A stretch of DNA of 64,000 bases from JAJDBU01 sp046756925. GTDB taxonomy: Bacteria; Nitrospirota; Nitrospiria; SBBL01; JAADHI01. Position 1 is the stretch's first letter; each line of letters begins with the position of its first letter. Positions 25,576-35,697 of the stretch are shown one piece after another. The DNA lies in contig JBHHXH010000002.1 of NCBI GenBank assembly GCA_046756925.1, forward strand, positions 13,959-77,958. Direction: 5' to 3'. The notes under the pieces were generated by a model. The model had not been told where the DNA came from. It did no database searches and saw only the letters and a program-made list of their open reading frames with translations. Made by a program: the position numbers and the translations under genes.

Positions 25576-25872
25576 ATGTCCCGAACGTTTTTAATGTTTG
25601 TCCTGATCGTACCGATGCTGGTGTTTGCCTTCCTCGCCGTATGGCAACGTGACGAGATTATCCGAATCGGGTATCGGACGGAAACGCTTCAAGAGAAAAA
25701 ACGGGCGCTTCTCCGTGTCCGAAAGGACTTGGTCGCAGAACTGTCGTTCTTGAGCACGGCGGAGCGGATCGAGCAAATCGCTCGGGAGCAACTCCAAATG
25801 AAACCGCCAGACCCTTCTCAGCGGATCTATATATCGATGTCTCACCCGGATGGCCGTCACGAAGAAGAATAG
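25576..25872 (+). CDS. ftsL: Cell division protein FtsL
   Basis: 98-residue bitopic membrane protein: a single transmembrane segment (about residues 5-22) followed by a leucine-zipper-like periplasmic helix (LQEKKRALLRVRKDLVAELSF) and the ERIEQIAREQLQM motif typical of FtsL/DivIC proteins. It acts in the FtsQLB/FtsWI complex. Identification leans on position between rsmH and ftsI as much as on sequence. ATG 25576 preferred over GTG 25570. Confidence 0.82.
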   Translation: MSRTFLMFVLIVPMLVFAFLAVWQRDEIIRIGYRTETLQEKKRALLRVRKDLVAELSFLSTAERIEQIAREQLQMKPPDPSQRIYISMSHPDGRHEEE

Positions 25873-25953
25873 TCGCCCGTTCCGGATCGTCTCCAAAATG
25901 TGAGCCGAGACAAGGCCTTTTTGTTGAAAGCCCCGATTCTAAGGATATGAAAT

Positions 25954-27786
25954 ATGTGGCAAGCATCCCAAGTATCCCAAGTATCCAATGATTTGTACCG
26001 TCCATCCCGTGTTTATATCGGCTTTGCCTGCTTGATGGTCGGATTTGTGCTTGTTTCGGTCCGTCTGGTCTTTGTTCAGTGGTTCCAACATGAGGAATGG
26101 TTGGGCCGTGCGCGACAAGGACAGGAATTAAGCGTGAAAGTTGAAGCGGAGCGGGGAACGATTTATGACCGTCACGGCAACGTGCTCGCGATGAGTGTCG
26201 AACGTCCGTCGATCTATGCCATTCCAAAGGACATCGAGGACCCTGTCGCCCTGTCTCGCCGCCTTGCCCCGATATTGGGGGTTCCACAGAAAGGGCTTAT
26301 CCGGCGGCTCAGAAGCAAGGAAAATTTCGTTTGGCTTCGACGAAAGCTGACAAACGAGAAACGCTTGGAGGTCGAAAAGCTGAAATTAAAAGGCATTGGA
26401 TTCCTCAGGGAAAGCAAGCGGGTCTATCCAAAAGGCCCGCTGTTCGGTCACCTATTGGGCTTCGCCGGTCTCGATAATCAAGGTTTGGAGGGCATCGAAC
26501 GGAAATACGATCACACCCTCAGGGGGCGGAATGGGGAACTGATCTTGGAACGCGACGGGATGAAAAAATCGATTTTCCGAAAAGATCTCGAATTTTTAAT
26601 GCCGACCCCCGGAACGAATCTTTATTTGACGGTCGATGAGATGATTCAATACATCAGTGAACGCGAACTCGATCGTATTGTCGAGGAAACCGACGCGGAA
26701 GGCGGCACCGTCATCGTGATGGATCCCTGGAGCGGTGAGATACTCTCCATGGCCGTACGGCCCGAGTTTGATCCGAACCGTGTCAAAACTGCCCATCCCG
26801 CACAATGGCGGAACAGAGCCATTACCGATTTTTATGAGCCGGGGTCCACCTTTAAAATCGTCACGGCCGCGGCGGCCCTCGAAGAGCGGCTGATCGGACC
26901 CGATGACTTGATCGATTGCGAAGAGGGCGCCTATGCAGTTAAGGGAACCATCATTCATGACCATGATGCGATCGGCACCATTCCTTTTCGCCAGGTGATC
27001 GCCAAATCGAGCAATATCGGTACGATCAAAGTAGCCGAGATACTGGGGACGGACCGTTTGGAGCGCTATGTCCATGCCTTCGGCTTCGGATCGCGGCTGG
27101 GGGTTGATTTGCTTGGAGAATCGCCGGGCTTGTTGCGGGGGCGAAAAAAATGGTCCGGGCGTTCTCTGGCCTCGATCGCCATCGGTCAGGAGGTCGGCGT
27201 GACGCCTTTACAAATGGTGACGGCCACTTCGGTTTTGGCGAATGGCGGCTGGCTAATGTCTCCCCGTATTGTAAGAGAAATAAAGGGTGCGGGGAGACAT
27301 CAGCGAAGACCGTCTCCAACGATCGGCAGGGTTGTGTCCGAGGAAACGACCGAGAAAATGGTCCAAATTTTAAAGGGCGTGGTTTCCACGGCCGGGACGG
27401 CGTCCCGTGCGGCGATTCCCGGTTACTCCGTGGCGGGAAAGACGGGCACCGCGCAAAAAATCGATCCCGCGACCGGGCGATATGCCAAGGATAAATTTGT
27501 CAGTTCTTTTGTCGGTTTTGTGCCGGCGGACAATCCGGTGATTTCCATATTGGTCATGGTGGACGAGCCGAAGGGCCATGCCTGGGGAGGGGAGGTTGCC
27601 GCTCCCGTTTTTGCATCGATCTCAAAAGATGTCTTGCATTACCTGAAGGTGCCCCCGCAATCCGGTGCGCCGGAGACTATTCAGCCGGTTCCGGAGTTGG
27701 ATTTTCGGAAAAAAACCTTAAAGCGCGTTGCAGCGCAAGACGCCAAAGCGGTGCACGCGAGTGTGATGATCGGTCCCGCTCCATGA
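25954..27786 (+). CDS. ftsI: Septal peptidoglycan transpeptidase FtsI (PBP3)
   Basis: 610-residue class-B penicillin-binding protein. One N-terminal transmembrane anchor (about residues 24-47), dimerisation module, then the transpeptidase domain with catalytic Ser298 in STFK, SSN near residue 352 and KTGTAQK near residue 495. No PASTA domains. It cross-links septal peptidoglycan with FtsW. Its stop overlaps the murE start (ATGA). Confidence 0.94.
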   Translation: MWQASQVSQVSNDLYRPSRVYIGFACLMVGFVLVSVRLVFVQWFQHEEWLGRARQGQELSVKVEAERGTIYDRHGNVLAMSVERPSIYAIPKDIEDPVALSRRLAPILGVPQKGLIRRLRSKENFVWLRRKLTNEKRLEVEKLKLKGIGFLRESKRVYPKGPLFGHLLGFAGLDNQGLEGIERKYDHTLRGRNGELILERDGMKKSIFRKDLEFLMPTPGTNLYLTVDEMIQYISERELDRIVEETDAEGGTVIVMDPWSGEILSMAVRPEFDPNRVKTAHPAQWRNRAITDFYEPGSTFKIVTAAAALEERLIGPDDLIDCEEGAYAVKGTIIHDHDAIGTIPFRQVIAKSSNIGTIKVAEILGTDRLERYVHAFGFGSRLGVDLLGESPGLLRGRKKWSGRSLASIAIGQEVGVTPLQMVTATSVLANGGWLMSPRIVREIKGAGRHQRRPSPTIGRVVSEETTEKMVQILKGVVSTAGTASRAAIPGYSVAGKTGTAQKIDPATGRYAKDKFVSSFVGFVPADNPVISILVMVDEPKGHAWGGEVAAPVFASISKDVLHYLKVPPQSGAPETIQPVPELDFRKKTLKRVAAQDAKAVHASVMIGPAP

Positions 27787-29294
27787 AACTGGGCGCCTGG
27801 GTCGATGCCTTTATGTCTGCTGCAAAAGGAAACGAGAAGGTGGTGATCGAATTGCACGGAATCGGCGATGGGGAGATCGATAGCATCGCGGACGATTCGC
27901 GGGAGGTCTCTCCCGGCAGTCTCTTTATCGCTCGAAAAGGGGCACAGCGGGATGGCCACCAATTTATCGGCTCGGCCATTCAGCGAGGGGCTTCGGCCGT
28001 CGTATTGGAACAACCGATTCCCGAAGACCGCGAATCCGGACCGGCCGCCTATGTCCGTGTGGCCGATTCCAGAGCGGCCCTCTCGCATCTCGCACCCTAT
28101 TTCTATGGAGATCCCGCCTCGGCGCTTCGATTGGTCGGCCTGACGGGGACGAACGGAAAGACAACGACGGCTTATTTAATCGATGCCATGCTCCGGGAGG
28201 CGGAATTGCATTGCGGTTTGTTGAGCTCCGTCATTTACCGTCTGGGGAAGGAGGCGGTTGTTCCTCGAAATACGACACCCGGTTTACTGGAGTTACAGGG
28301 CTGTTTTGCAAAGATGCGCAAATCAAAAGTGACGCATGTCACGATGGAAGTGTCGTCTCATTCCCTTCATCAAGGCCGGGTGGAAGGATGCACATTCGAA
28401 ACCGCTGTGTTTACGAATTTAACAGAGGATCACCTTGACTATCATCGAACGATGGAAGCCTACTACGCTGCCAAGAAAAAGCTATTCGATCAAACAAAGG
28501 GGCGGTGTGTGATTAATGGCGACGATCCCTGGGGAAAACGGCTCTTGAAGGAAGTCGAAGCGCCCTGTTGGTCTTACGGGATCGCTCGGAAAGGAGCGAT
28601 CCATCCGGAATGGTATCGATCGGATGTCAATGGAATCGCTATGACGGTCCAAACCCCTGCCGGGAAGATCGATGTTGCCTCCCCCTTATGCGGGGTTCAT
28701 AATATATATAACCTGCTGGCGGCGATCGGTGCCGGGCTTTCGCTTGGCCTTGGCAAGAGCAGCATCGCATCCGCCATTCGGTCGATGCGGTCGGTGCCGG
28801 GCCGTTTCGAGAAAATCGACGAAGGTCAGAATTTTAACGTGATTGTCGATTATGCCCATACGGAGGATGCCCTGAGGCGACTCTTGCGGGCGGTGTCGGA
28901 CCTTTCTCCGAAGCGGATCATTACGGTGTTCGGTTGCGGCGGAGACCGGGACAAGGGAAAACGCCCCAAAATGGCGGCGGTGGCAGCAGCATTCAGCCAG
29001 GTTGTGATACTGACATCCGACAACCCCAGAACCGAGCGGCCGGAGGAAATTATCCGGGAAATCGAAACGGGTTTCCCGCGTGGCGATGCCGAAAGCGGGG
29101 AGCGGTCGCACCGTTTTGAAAAACATCTCGATCGCCGTAAAGCCATTCGGCGGGCCGTCTTCTTGGCAGAACCGGGGGATGCCGTCGTCATCGCGGGGAA
29201 GGGGCATGAAGCGGTTCAGCAGATTGGGAATCAACGACTTCCCTTCGATGATCGCGCGGAAGCGCGCCGTGCGCTTACAGAGTGCCGGTCATGA
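27783..29294 (+). CDS. murE: UDP-MurNAc-tripeptide synthetase MurE (meso-DAP type)
   Basis: 503-residue Mur ligase adding the third residue of the stem peptide. ATP loop GLTGTNGKTTTAYLI; central VTMEVSSHSLHQGRV; C-terminal DNPRTERPEEI. The DNPR motif is the known marker for meso-diaminopimelate, so the wall is DAP type. ATGA overlap with ftsI. Confidence 0.95.
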   Translation: MKLGAWVDAFMSAAKGNEKVVIELHGIGDGEIDSIADDSREVSPGSLFIARKGAQRDGHQFIGSAIQRGASAVVLEQPIPEDRESGPAAYVRVADSRAALSHLAPYFYGDPASALRLVGLTGTNGKTTTAYLIDAMLREAELHCGLLSSVIYRLGKEAVVPRNTTPGLLELQGCFAKMRKSKVTHVTMEVSSHSLHQGRVEGCTFETAVFTNLTEDHLDYHRTMEAYYAAKKKLFDQTKGRCVINGDDPWGKRLLKEVEAPCWSYGIARKGAIHPEWYRSDVNGIAMTVQTPAGKIDVASPLCGVHNIYNLLAAIGAGLSLGLGKSSIASAIRSMRSVPGRFEKIDEGQNFNVIVDYAHTEDALRRLLRAVSDLSPKRIITVFGCGGDRDKGKRPKMAAVAAAFSQVVILTSDNPRTERPEEIIREIETGFPRGDAESGERSHRFEKHLDRRKAIRRAVFLAEPGDAVVIAGKGHEAVQQIGNQRLPFDDRAEARRALTECRS

Positions 29295-29323
29295 TCTGAG
29301 CATTTGGCTCGGGCGATAACCAC

Positions 29324-30748
29324 ATGTGGACAGTGTCGGATCTTCTAGAGGGATGTCATGGAAAAAGAGGCGAAAAAACGCCCTTGGCGGGCGAAGTTTC
29401 CGGTTTTTCCATCGATAGCAGAACGATCCAGCCGAACGCGATGTTCATTGCCCTGGACGGACCCCGCTTCGATGGACACGACTTCGTCGAGGAGGCCCTT
29501 CGAAAGGGTGGAGCTGGCGCGATTGTTTCCGCAGCGGCCTTTCAGGAGAGAGAGAAACAATGGCGTCCCTATTTCGCTTCCCATTATTTTGTGCGGGTCG
29601 AGGATCCACTGAAGGCGCTCCAGGCATTGGCCGCATGGCACAGGCGCCGGTTTCGATGTCCCCTGATCGGCATTACCGGCAGCAATGGAAAAACGACGAC
29701 AAAAGAAATAACGGCAGCGATCTTGGGGCAAAGCGGGCCGGTTTTGAAAACGAAGGGAAATTTAAACAATCATATCGGTCTTCCGTTGACGCTTTTGGGT
29801 TTAAATAAAGACCACGGCGCCGCCGTGCTCGAGATGGGAATCAGTCAAAAAGGAGAAATGAGACGGCTTTGCGACATTGCCGCGCCGACCGTCGGTTTAA
29901 TCACCAATATTGGATCGGCGCATTTGGAGGGTTTGGACGATTTGGAAGGCGTGGGGCGAGAAAAAGGAGTGCTTTTTGAGTCCCTCGGACCGGGAGGAAC
30001 GGCCGTGATCAACCGGGACGATCGGTTTTTAAACAGATGGATGCAAGGTCTTTCGCGGAAATGGACCTTCGGCTTAGATCCGGAATCGGATATCACGGCG
30101 GAAAATATCGATGCGGGTCGGGAAGGGGTTCGCTTCAGACTCTTGAGGAAACGAAATGGTAACGCCGCTGAAGAGATTCGGCTCCCGATGCCGGGCAAGC
30201 ACCAGATCGTCAATGCACTGGGGGCCGCGGCCGTCGCCGCTTCGCTGGGCTGCGGCATCCAAGAGACCGCGGCAGGATTGGCCGCGTTTCGACCCATGCC
30301 TCGGCGTATGGAGATTTTTAAAACGAAAGGCTTGACCCTGCTTTTCGATGCTTACAATGCGAATCCCGATTCGGTCTATGCGGCCTTACAGTTGCTTTCG
30401 TCCTATCCCAAAGCATCGGGTGCGCGCATCGCCGTTTTAGGCGAGATGTTGGAGCTGGGACGCTTTAGGGAATCGGCCCATTTTCAAGTCGGAATGCAAG
30501 CAGCCGGTTTCGGCATCGACCGCCTCTTCTGTCTTGGGGCGTCGGCGGAACGGACGGCGGATGGGGCGCGGCAAGGAGGCATGACCCCGGATGTGGTTTC
30601 GGTACACCCGGACCTCGAATCACTGGCTGCAAGCCTGAAAAAGGTCTTGGCAAAGGGAGACACACTGTTACTAAAGGGATCCCGGGCCATACGGATGGAA
30701 CACTTGTTGCCCGATCTGGGTATTGGAGCAAAGTCCAATGTTTTATAA
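29324..30748 (+). CDS. murF: UDP-MurNAc-tripeptide D-Ala-D-Ala ligase MurF
   Basis: 474-residue Mur ligase adding D-Ala-D-Ala. Motifs: FSIDSRTIQPNAMFIALDGPRFDGHDF, the ATP loop GITGSNGKTTTKEI, GNLNNHIGLPLTLL and FDAYNANPDS. It follows murE and its 3' end overlaps mraY by 11 bp. Confidence 0.95.
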   Translation: MWTVSDLLEGCHGKRGEKTPLAGEVSGFSIDSRTIQPNAMFIALDGPRFDGHDFVEEALRKGGAGAIVSAAAFQEREKQWRPYFASHYFVRVEDPLKALQALAAWHRRRFRCPLIGITGSNGKTTTKEITAAILGQSGPVLKTKGNLNNHIGLPLTLLGLNKDHGAAVLEMGISQKGEMRRLCDIAAPTVGLITNIGSAHLEGLDDLEGVGREKGVLFESLGPGGTAVINRDDRFLNRWMQGLSRKWTFGLDPESDITAENIDAGREGVRFRLLRKRNGNAAEEIRLPMPGKHQIVNALGAAAVAASLGCGIQETAAGLAAFRPMPRRMEIFKTKGLTLLFDAYNANPDSVYAALQLLSSYPKASGARIAVLGEMLELGRFRESAHFQVGMQAAGFGIDRLFCLGASAERTADGARQGGMTPDVVSVHPDLESLAASLKKVLAKGDTLLLKGSRAIRMEHLLPDLGIGAKSNVL

Positions 30749-31814
30749 CCTGCTTTATCCGCTTCATACGGCTTATTCTTTCTTAAATATTTTCCGCTAC
30801 ATTACGTTTAGAACGATCTATGCGGTGGTCACCGCCTTGGTCATTTCATTTTTGATCGGCCACCGGATTACTGCGCTGCTAAAACGACTCCAGATCGGGC
30901 AGACCGTCCGGGAGGACGGCCCGAAATCGCACCTCGAGAAATCGGGAACGCCGACAATGGGGGGCTTGATGATCCTCATTGCCGTCTTGGTGGCCACGCT
31001 CCTTTGGGCGGATTTAACGAACAGCTATATTTGGCTGGTGCTCTTTTCAACAACCGGGTTCGGCCTCATCGGTTTTTGGGATGACTACCTCAAGTGCATC
31101 AAAAAAGACCCGAAAGGCCTCTTGCCCCGATATAAATTCGGCCTCCAGGTCTTGTTGGCCCTCTTGACAGCGCTCGGTCTTTACGGTTCTTCCGCCTATT
31201 CCACGATCCTGTCCGTTCCCTTCTTTAAAAATATTACACCCGATCTCGGGGTTTTTTACATTCCCTTTGCCGTACTGGTGATCGTCGGGGCCTCCAACGC
31301 CGTCAACCTCACCGATGGATTGGACGGCCTGGCCGTTGGCCCGATCATGGTCACCGCCGTGGCCTACATGATCGTATCCTACGTCAGCGGTCACATCGAT
31401 TTTTCCGAGTATTTAATCATTCCCTACATTAAAGGAGCGGGTGAACTGTCCGTATTTTGCGGGGCCATCCTCGGCGCGGCCCTTGGATTTCTCTGGTTCA
31501 ATACCTATCCGGCGACGATCTTTATGGGGGATATCGGCTCCCTTCCCTTGGGAGGCGCCCTTGGTACCGTGGCGGTGATTTCGAAACATGAACTTCTATT
31601 GGCCTTGGTCGGCGGCATCTTCGTTGTGGAAGCCCTCTCGGTGATCTTTCAAGTCGTCTCCTTCAAGTCCCGTGGAAAGCGGGTTTTTTTGATGGCGCCC
31701 ATCCATCATCACTTTGAGTTAAAAGGCTGGGAAGAGCCCAAGGTGGTGGTGCGGTTTTGGATCATTGCCATCATTCTGGGCTTGATCAGTTTGAGCACCT
31801 TGAAATTGCGTTGA
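30738..31814 (+). CDS. mraY: Phospho-MurNAc-pentapeptide translocase MraY
   Basis: 358-residue polytopic membrane enzyme making lipid I. Motifs: SGTPTMGGLMILIA, FWDDYLKC, NLTDGLDGLA, NTYPATIFMGDIGSLPLGGALG and APIHHHFELKGWEEPKVVVRFWI. Start ATG 30738 has GGAG upstream and overlaps the murF end. Confidence 0.95.
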   Translation: MFYNLLYPLHTAYSFLNIFRYITFRTIYAVVTALVISFLIGHRITALLKRLQIGQTVREDGPKSHLEKSGTPTMGGLMILIAVLVATLLWADLTNSYIWLVLFSTTGFGLIGFWDDYLKCIKKDPKGLLPRYKFGLQVLLALLTALGLYGSSAYSTILSVPFFKNITPDLGVFYIPFAVLVIVGASNAVNLTDGLDGLAVGPIMVTAVAYMIVSYVSGHIDFSEYLIIPYIKGAGELSVFCGAILGAALGFLWFNTYPATIFMGDIGSLPLGGALGTVAVISKHELLLALVGGIFVVEALSVIFQVVSFKSRGKRVFLMAPIHHHFELKGWEEPKVVVRFWIIAIILGLISLSTLKLR

Positions 31815-31857
31815 AGGAAAAGAATCGAATGAAAAACAACCGTGTAGAGTCCCGCCC

Positions 31858-31924
31858 CCGACCCCTCCCCCGTTCTACGAAGGAGTTTCCTCTCATCCGC
31901 TTTAACGAACGGGAGGGGGGTCGG
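31858..31924. repeat. 18-bp imperfect stem-loop between mraY and murD
   Basis: Left arm CCGACCCCTCCCCCGTTC (31858-31875) pairs with the right arm GAACGGGAGGGGGGTCGG (31907-31924) with one wobble and one mismatch around a 31-nt loop. It ends 17 bp before the murD start. No T-run follows. Confidence 0.65.
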
Positions 31925-31941
31925 ATGGGGATGTTTGAGGG

Positions 31942-33273
31942 ATGAAACGCCAACTCAATAAAAAGCATGTGTCCGTTGTCGGGATGGGGAAAAGCGGCAT
32001 GGCTGCGGCCGCCTTGCTTTCGAGGCAAGGGGCGGATGTCCTGGTTGTCGATGACCGGGATAGAATGATCGATGGGGCCCTGCCGGAATCGTTTCGATGC
32101 CGCCTGGGGGGATGGCGTGAGGAGGATCTGACCTCCGCCGACTTGGTTGTGTTAAGCCCGGGCGTCTCCTTGGATCGGCTGCCGGTGGCCCGTCTGAAGG
32201 CCTTGGGGGTTCCCTTAATCGGCGAAGTGGAGTTGGCTGCGGGCTTGCTCTCCGCACCCATGATCGGCATCACGGGGTCGAATGGCAAGAGCACCACAAC
32301 GACCTTGGCGGGAGAGATTCTCCGGGACTGGGGATGGGCCGTTTTTGTGGGTGGAAATTTAGGTCCCCCGCTCTCCGAAGCGGTTTCCACACATTCGGAT
32401 TTTATCGTTGCCGAACTGAGTTCTTTCCAGCTGGAGACGGTTTCGGATCTTCGCCCGAGGATTGCCGCCTTATTAAACATCACGCCGGATCACCTGGACC
32501 GCTATCCCGATATTTCGGCCTACCGGCAGGCAAAATGGCGAATATTTGAAAACCAGACCTCAGACGATCATGCGGTGCTCAATTTCGACGATCCCGCATC
32601 CCATCCCCCTTTCCTTCAGGCCAATCCTATTTATTTCAGTCGCCATCGGTCTGTGCGCCGTGGGGTGTACCTGCAAGAAGGAGCGATTGTCTCGACCATC
32701 CGTGGGGAACCCGAGGCGATTTGCCGGTTGGATTCCCTCCCCGCAGCGCAGGCTTGCCATGAGGAAAACATCCTGGCTGCCGTTGCGATTACCTTGTTGT
32801 GCGGGTGTTCCGTCGAGGGAATCGCGCGGACCCTTCAGCGCTTTAAGGGCTTGCCCCACCGAATGGAATTTGTGAGGGAGCGGCGGGGTGTTCGGTATTT
32901 GAACGATTCCAAGGGCACGAATGTCGGCGCCGTGACCGGGTCGTTAGAGCGTCTAAGGGCGCCGGTGACGCTGATCGCGGGTGGAAGAGATAAGGATGCC
33001 GACTTTCGCCCGCTGGCGGCCCTCGTCCGCGAAAAAGTGAAACACATGATTCTGCTGGGGGAATCGAAGGAAAAGATGGCGCGGGTCTTCTCGGGATTGA
33101 CACGGATCGAAACGGCTGAGTCCATGGAAGAGGCGCTCGCATTGGCATCCGACCGATCCCGGCCTGGAGACATGGTGCTCTTATCGCCCGGCTGTGCCAG
33201 CTACGATCTGTTTAGGGACTACCGGCATCGTGGAGAGGTGTTTAAGAAACTCGTCATGGATTTGCCCGAATGA
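31942..33273 (+). CDS. murD: UDP-MurNAc-L-alanine:D-glutamate ligase MurD
   Basis: 443-residue Mur ligase adding D-Glu. Motifs: VVGMGKSGMAAA, IGITGSNGKSTTTTL, AELSSFQLET, NITPDHLDRY and YLNDSKGTN. GAGGG precedes the ATG. ATGA overlap with ftsW. It is separated from mraY by 127 bp that hold a long stem-loop. Confidence 0.95.
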   Translation: MKRQLNKKHVSVVGMGKSGMAAAALLSRQGADVLVVDDRDRMIDGALPESFRCRLGGWREEDLTSADLVVLSPGVSLDRLPVARLKALGVPLIGEVELAAGLLSAPMIGITGSNGKSTTTTLAGEILRDWGWAVFVGGNLGPPLSEAVSTHSDFIVAELSSFQLETVSDLRPRIAALLNITPDHLDRYPDISAYRQAKWRIFENQTSDDHAVLNFDDPASHPPFLQANPIYFSRHRSVRRGVYLQEGAIVSTIRGEPEAICRLDSLPAAQACHEENILAAVAITLLCGCSVEGIARTLQRFKGLPHRMEFVRERRGVRYLNDSKGTNVGAVTGSLERLRAPVTLIAGGRDKDADFRPLAALVREKVKHMILLGESKEKMARVFSGLTRIETAESMEEALALASDRSRPGDMVLLSPGCASYDLFRDYRHRGEVFKKLVMDLPE

Positions 33274-34517
33274 AAAGGCGCGGAAGCCGATCCAGGCGTT
33301 TAAAAAATTCCATGCAGATCGTCCTCCCGTTTGGCCCGGGTGGTATTGTGCGGAACAAGGAGAAACGCCATCCGCCACCGCCGCTGCCTTCCGGAGATTG
33401 GGTGCTCCTGACAACCGTGGTCGTCCTGTGCCTGTTTGGTCTGCTCATGGTGTACAACGCCAGCAGTATCCGCGCGGAGCGGACCTACCTCGATTCGTTT
33501 TATTTTATCAAGAAACAAATACAATGGAGTCTCGTCGGCGTGGCGGCCTTTGCCGCCGCTTCCAGGTTCGATGCGGATCGCCTCCGCGATTGGATGGTTC
33601 CCATTGCCGTGCTGGTCATGATGGCGCTTGCCTCGGCGCTGATTTTTGGAAAAGACATCAACGGATCCCGCCGATGGATCAGTCTGGGACCCATCTCGCT
33701 ACAACCGTCGGAAATCGCAAAACTCTTTACCGTGTTCTATTTGTCTCACTATATCGCCAAGAAGGGAGAACGTTTAAGAAATTTTTTGGACGGCGCCGCG
33801 CCTCCCCTGATTGTGATCGGCTTGATGATTTTTTTAATTCTCCTGGAACCCGACCTTGGAACAACGGTCGTCATCCTCTGTTTGTCATCCGCCCTCCTGT
33901 TTCTCGGCGGGGTGCCCTTGAAACAAATGGCGATGTTGAGCGGGATGCTTGTGCCGGTTTTTCTGTATTGGGCCGTATCGGCCCCCTATCGGCTCAAGCG
34001 ATTGTTGACCTTTTTAAATCCTTGGAAGGACCCCTATGGAAGCGGCTTTCAGATTATTCAGTCTCATATCGCGCTCGGCAGCGGTGGGCTGGCCGGTAAA
34101 GGGCTTACGGAGGGCAAGCAAATCATGTTTTTTCTCCCGGAACCTTATACCGATTTTATATTTGCCGTCATTGGGGAAACCTTCGGCTTGGTGGGGACGA
34201 CCCTGATCCTTTCTCTCTTTGCGGTCATTCTATGGCGGGGAACAAGAATTGCGCTCAAAACGGAAAGCCCTTTCAGTCGGATGATGGCTTCGGGGATGAC
34301 CCTGTTGATTGTCTTGCCCGCCTTATTGAATATGGCCGTGGTCACCGCGCTGCTCCCGACAACGGGCCTGCCCTTGCCGTTTTTGAGCTACGGCGGGTCC
34401 GCGATGTTGATTAATTGCACGGCGGTTGGCGTGCTCTATAATATCTCCCGGCAAGTACAGGACAGAACTTTCGGCTATGCAACAAAAGGAAATTCGATAT
34501 GGGAGGGGCTTCAGTGA
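33270..34517 (+). CDS. ftsW: Septal glycosyltransferase FtsW (SEDS family)
   Basis: 415-residue SEDS-family membrane protein polymerising septal glycan with FtsI. An N-terminal cytosolic tail of about 45 residues, then about ten hydrophobic segments. Family motifs: VYNASSI, FGKDINGSRRWISLGP, LLLEPDLGTT, YRLKRLLTFLNPWKDP, GSGGLAGKGLTEGKQ and the end LPLPFLSYGGSAML. The four-base GTGA overlap with murG is conserved-style coupling. Confidence 0.94.
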   Translation: MKRRGSRSRRLKNSMQIVLPFGPGGIVRNKEKRHPPPPLPSGDWVLLTTVVVLCLFGLLMVYNASSIRAERTYLDSFYFIKKQIQWSLVGVAAFAAASRFDADRLRDWMVPIAVLVMMALASALIFGKDINGSRRWISLGPISLQPSEIAKLFTVFYLSHYIAKKGERLRNFLDGAAPPLIVIGLMIFLILLEPDLGTTVVILCLSSALLFLGGVPLKQMAMLSGMLVPVFLYWAVSAPYRLKRLLTFLNPWKDPYGSGFQIIQSHIALGSGGLAGKGLTEGKQIMFFLPEPYTDFIFAVIGETFGLVGTTLILSLFAVILWRGTRIALKTESPFSRMMASGMTLLIVLPALLNMAVVTALLPTTGLPLPFLSYGGSAMLINCTAVGVLYNISRQVQDRTFGYATKGNSIWEGLQ

Positions 34518-35587
34518 GGGTGGTGATCGCGGGCGGGGGTACGGGCGGACATCTTTTTCCGGGTATTGCATTGGCGGATGCCTTTCGGCAAATAGCGGCG
34601 GATGTGAGCATTCTCTTCGTCGGCACATCGAAAGGCCTTGGAGACGCCCCGCTGTTGGGTCGGCACCATCGGTTTGAGACGGTTTCGGCGGCCGGTTTTA
34701 TCGGAAAAGGGTTCATCGGACGGATGAAATCCCTCCTTTCGATCCCCATTGCCTTATATCAATCCATTCGAATATTAAGACGTTTTTCACCTCAGTTGGT
34801 GATCGGTATGGGCGGATATGCCGCCGGTCCGGTCCTCCTGGCCTCGGTGTTGCTTCGTTTAAAACGGGTGATTCTGGAACCCAATGTCGTGCCGGGTTTA
34901 TCCAACCGTCTCATTGCGCCATTTTGTCATATCGTCTTTACGGCTTTCGAAGAAACGCGGCACAGGTTGAGGGCGCATACGATCCAACGTCTCGGCATGC
35001 CGGTCCGGCCTGAAATCGTGGATGCAAAACCGGCGCAAAACAGGCAAGCGGGACACACCCTCTTGGTGCTGGGCGGGAGCCAGGGGGCGCATTCGATCAA
35101 TGGGGCGATGATGACCGCGCTGCCTTCATTGGAAGCGCTCAATGAAAGTTTGTTCATCATCCATCAAACCGGTGAAAAAGACCAAGCGGCGGTTCGATCG
35201 GCTTACCAAGCGGCGGGGTTTGCCGCGGAAGTCACCGCCTTTATCGACGATATGGCTGCCGCTTACATGGCATCGGATCTGGTGGTGAGCCGAGCCGGCG
35301 CCGGAACCCTTTCGGAGTTGGCCGTGCTGGGCAAGGCGTCGCTTCTCATCCCCTTTCCGTATGCGGCGGGCCACCAAGAGGAAAATGCGGCGGCCTTTGT
35401 CGCCGCCGGAGCGGCCGTGATGCTCTACGACCGCGCCTTAAGCGGTTCCCGTACGGCGCTCGAAATTCGAAACCTGCTATCCGATGCCAAGCGGAGGCGG
35501 GAGATGGAAACGGCGGCAAAACAGCAGGGGAATGTCAACGCCGCGGAGGCGATCGTCAACGCATGCCTGGGATTGTTGCAGGAATAA
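34514..35587 (+). CDS. murG: UDP-GlcNAc:lipid I transferase MurG
   Basis: 357-residue GT28 transferase making lipid II. It opens MRVVIAGGGTGGHLFPGIALA; also GMGGYAAGPV, LEPNVVPGLSNR, VLGGSQGAHSIN and SRAGAGTLSELAVLGKASLLIPFPYA. I chose GTG 34514, which gives the family N-terminus, has GGGAGGGG upstream and makes a GTGA overlap with ftsW; ATG 34499 is the alternative. Confidence 0.94.
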   Translation: MRVVIAGGGTGGHLFPGIALADAFRQIAADVSILFVGTSKGLGDAPLLGRHHRFETVSAAGFIGKGFIGRMKSLLSIPIALYQSIRILRRFSPQLVIGMGGYAAGPVLLASVLLRLKRVILEPNVVPGLSNRLIAPFCHIVFTAFEETRHRLRAHTIQRLGMPVRPEIVDAKPAQNRQAGHTLLVLGGSQGAHSINGAMMTALPSLEALNESLFIIHQTGEKDQAAVRSAYQAAGFAAEVTAFIDDMAAAYMASDLVVSRAGAGTLSELAVLGKASLLIPFPYAAGHQEENAAAFVAAGAAVMLYDRALSGSRTALEIRNLLSDAKRRREMETAAKQQGNVNAAEAIVNACLGLLQE

Positions 35588-35697
35588 GGGAACATAAAGG
35601 CGGCCCTTTGGATTTAGAGGGTGTGCCGTTCAGCTATGCGCCCGCTGAAGCGATCGTCAAAACCGAAGCGATTGTTGAAGCCAAAGAAGAAGGCAGA

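Noticed and set aside
31829..31945. Small frame between mraY and murD
   Set aside because: It runs through the two arms of the stem-loop, has no family match and weak coding character.
33194..34099. 301-codon plus-strand frame overlapping murD/ftsW
   Set aside because: Overlaps ftsW in another frame; no motif, while FtsW signatures are complete.
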